64,000 bases of DNA, taken from assembly GCF_001425605.1 (NCBI RefSeq), contig NZ_LMRG01000012.1, forward strand, positions 395,518 to 459,517, in the 5' to 3' direction. The notes beneath the pieces are model-generated. The model had not been told where the DNA came from. It worked only from the letters and a program-made list of their open reading frames with translations, and did no database searches. The position numbers and the translations under genes are program-made. This stretch comes from Rhizobium sp. Leaf453 (GTDB lineage Bacteria > Pseudomonadota > Alphaproteobacteria > Rhizobiales > Rhizobiaceae). Positions 63,107-64,000 of this stretch are shown in pieces (the stretch's first letter is position 1; the number at the start of each line of letters is the position of its first letter).

Positions 63107-64000
63107 ATGCGGATGAACCGACCGATACTGGCTGCAACCGTGGCTGCCCTGCTTGTTCTCTCCGGCTGCCAGGAAGGCGAGGGCGAAAAGCAGGCCGCGC
63201 CGTCCTATCCGCCGCCGCAGGTCTCAGTGATTACCACCAAGACCGAAGATATCCCGATCACCAACGACCTGCCGGGCCGTATCGCCCCGACGCGGATCTC
63301 CGAGGTCCGCCCGCGTGCGACCGGCATCGTCATCGAGCGTGTGTTCGAGCAGGGCTCGATCGTCAAGGAGGGCGACGTGCTCTACCGCATCGATCCAGCC
63401 TCCTTCCAGGTTCAGGTCGAGAGTGCCGAAGGCACGCTGCGTCGCGCGCAGGCCGTCCAGCTACAGGCGCGTCAGGCGGCTGAGCGCCAGGAACAGCTGC
63501 GCAAGTCCGGCGTGGCCACGGGCCAGAATTTCGATGATGCCGTGGCCCAGCTGGCGCAGGCGGATGCGGATGTCGCGATCGCAGAGGCTGGTCTCGCAAC
63601 GGCCAAGCTCAATCTGCAATACACCAACGTAACCGCGCCGATTAACGGCCGCATCGGTCGTGCTCTGATCACCGAAGGTGCGCTTGTCAGCGCCAACGGC
63701 TCGGAAAACCTCGCGACGATCCAGCAGCTCGATCCCGTCTACGCCGACTTCACCCAGTCTGCGACGGATCTCATCCGTCTGCGCAAGTCGCTGCAGGCCA
63801 GCGCTTTGGCGGATGGCAAGAAGGAAGCCAAGGTCAACCTGATCATGGACGACGGCAGTGCCTATGCGCATGCCGGAAAACTGCTGTTTTCGGAAGCGGC
63901 CGTTGATGAAACCACCGGTCAGGTGACCCTGCGCGGCGAATTCCCCAATCCGGACGGCGATCTTCTGCCGGGCATGTATGTGCGCGTGCTGATCGAGCAG
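63107..64000 (+). CDS. RND efflux membrane fusion protein (AcrA/MexA type), 5' part
   Basis: The open frame runs off the window's right edge, giving 298 codons of a periplasmic adaptor. It has a lipoprotein signal (lipobox LSGC near residue 20), QVSVITTKTEDIPIT, the biotinyl-lipoyl-like region GIVIERVFEQGSIVKEGD, a helical hairpin (about residues 108-165, GTLRRAQAVQLQARQ) and LQYTNVTAPINGRIGR. These are standard for AcrA/MexA adaptors linking an RND pump to an outer-membrane channel. An inner ATG at 63113 could also serve. The pump gene should follow outside the window. Confidence 0.93.
   Translation, partial: MRMNRPILAATVAALLVLSGCQEGEGEKQAAPSYPPPQVSVITTKTEDIPITNDLPGRIAPTRISEVRPRATGIVIERVFEQGSIVKEGDVLYRIDPASFQVQVESAEGTLRRAQAVQLQARQAAERQEQLRKSGVATGQNFDDAVAQLAQADADVAIAEAGLATAKLNLQYTNVTAPINGRIGRALITEGALVSANGSENLATIQQLDPVYADFTQSATDLIRLRKSLQASALADGKKEAKVNLIMDDGSAYAHAGKLLFSEAAVDETTGQVTLRGEFPNPDGDLLPGMYVRVLIEQ

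Overview
The window reads as a chromosome or chromid segment from a member of the Rhizobiaceae (Rhizobium/Agrobacterium/Sinorhizobium group). GC-rich codon use, a thiCOSGED operon under a TPP riboswitch, many ABC sugar importers, REP/RIME-like palindromic repeats and a moc-like (rhizopine-type) catabolic set all support this. No tRNA, rRNA, CRISPR array, insertion sequence or phage gene was seen. The genus is an inference; no species can be named from the sequence alone.

Layout. (1) 298-10044: a LacI-type regulator faces an eight-gene operon. It encodes a membrane di-iron hydroxylase, a sugar ABC importer (binding protein, permease, ATPase), a MocE-type Rieske ferredoxin, a hydroxypyruvate-isomerase-like TIM barrel, a divergent PanB homologue, a Gfo/Idh/MocA dehydrogenase and PurU, followed by a lone RpiR-type helix-turn-helix protein. 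The set looks like uptake and oxidative (de)methylation or demethoxylation of a cyclitol or sugar with disposal of one-carbon units, and it is the most interesting system here. (2) 10064-18484: an AspT/YidE-type antiporter diverges from a LysR regulator, followed by an aldehyde dehydrogenase, an enolase-superfamily dehydratase, a GMC oxidoreductase and a beta-hydroxyacid dehydrogenase, probably a sugar-acid or alcohol oxidation route. (3) 18521-24267: a ribbon-helix-helix protein, a glyoxalase-family protein, a three-part periplasmic GMC dehydrogenase (Tat small subunit, flavoprotein, cytochrome c), a MocR-type regulator and a DUF983 protein.

(4) 24264-29646, minus strand: thiC-thiO-thiS-thiG-thiE-thiD, almost all coupled by 4-nt overlaps, behind a TPP riboswitch. 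(5) 29825-37515, minus strand: allophanate hydrolase, then a 1216-residue FecR-TPR-beta-barrel protein translationally coupled to a CHASE2-adenylate cyclase, a probable envelope-sensing pair. (6) 37976-46220: kdpF-A-B-C-D-E potassium uptake operon with two extra small membrane ORFs. (7) 46225-49129, minus strand: small TPR protein, PLP aminotransferase, YheO/DauR-type regulator and a CysZ/EI24 membrane protein.

(8) 49319-62857: an amino-sugar region. An amidase-ROK kinase-CutC operon converges on a nagA-SIS deaminase-GntR-BadF/BadG kinase operon, which diverges from murQ and a complete ABC importer with its own Gfo/Idh dehydrogenase. A perfect 14-bp sequence in inverted copies brackets the divergent promoter. 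This fits import and breakdown of GlcNAc/MurNAc-type sugars. (9) 63107-64000: the start of an RND-efflux membrane fusion lipoprotein, cut by the window edge.
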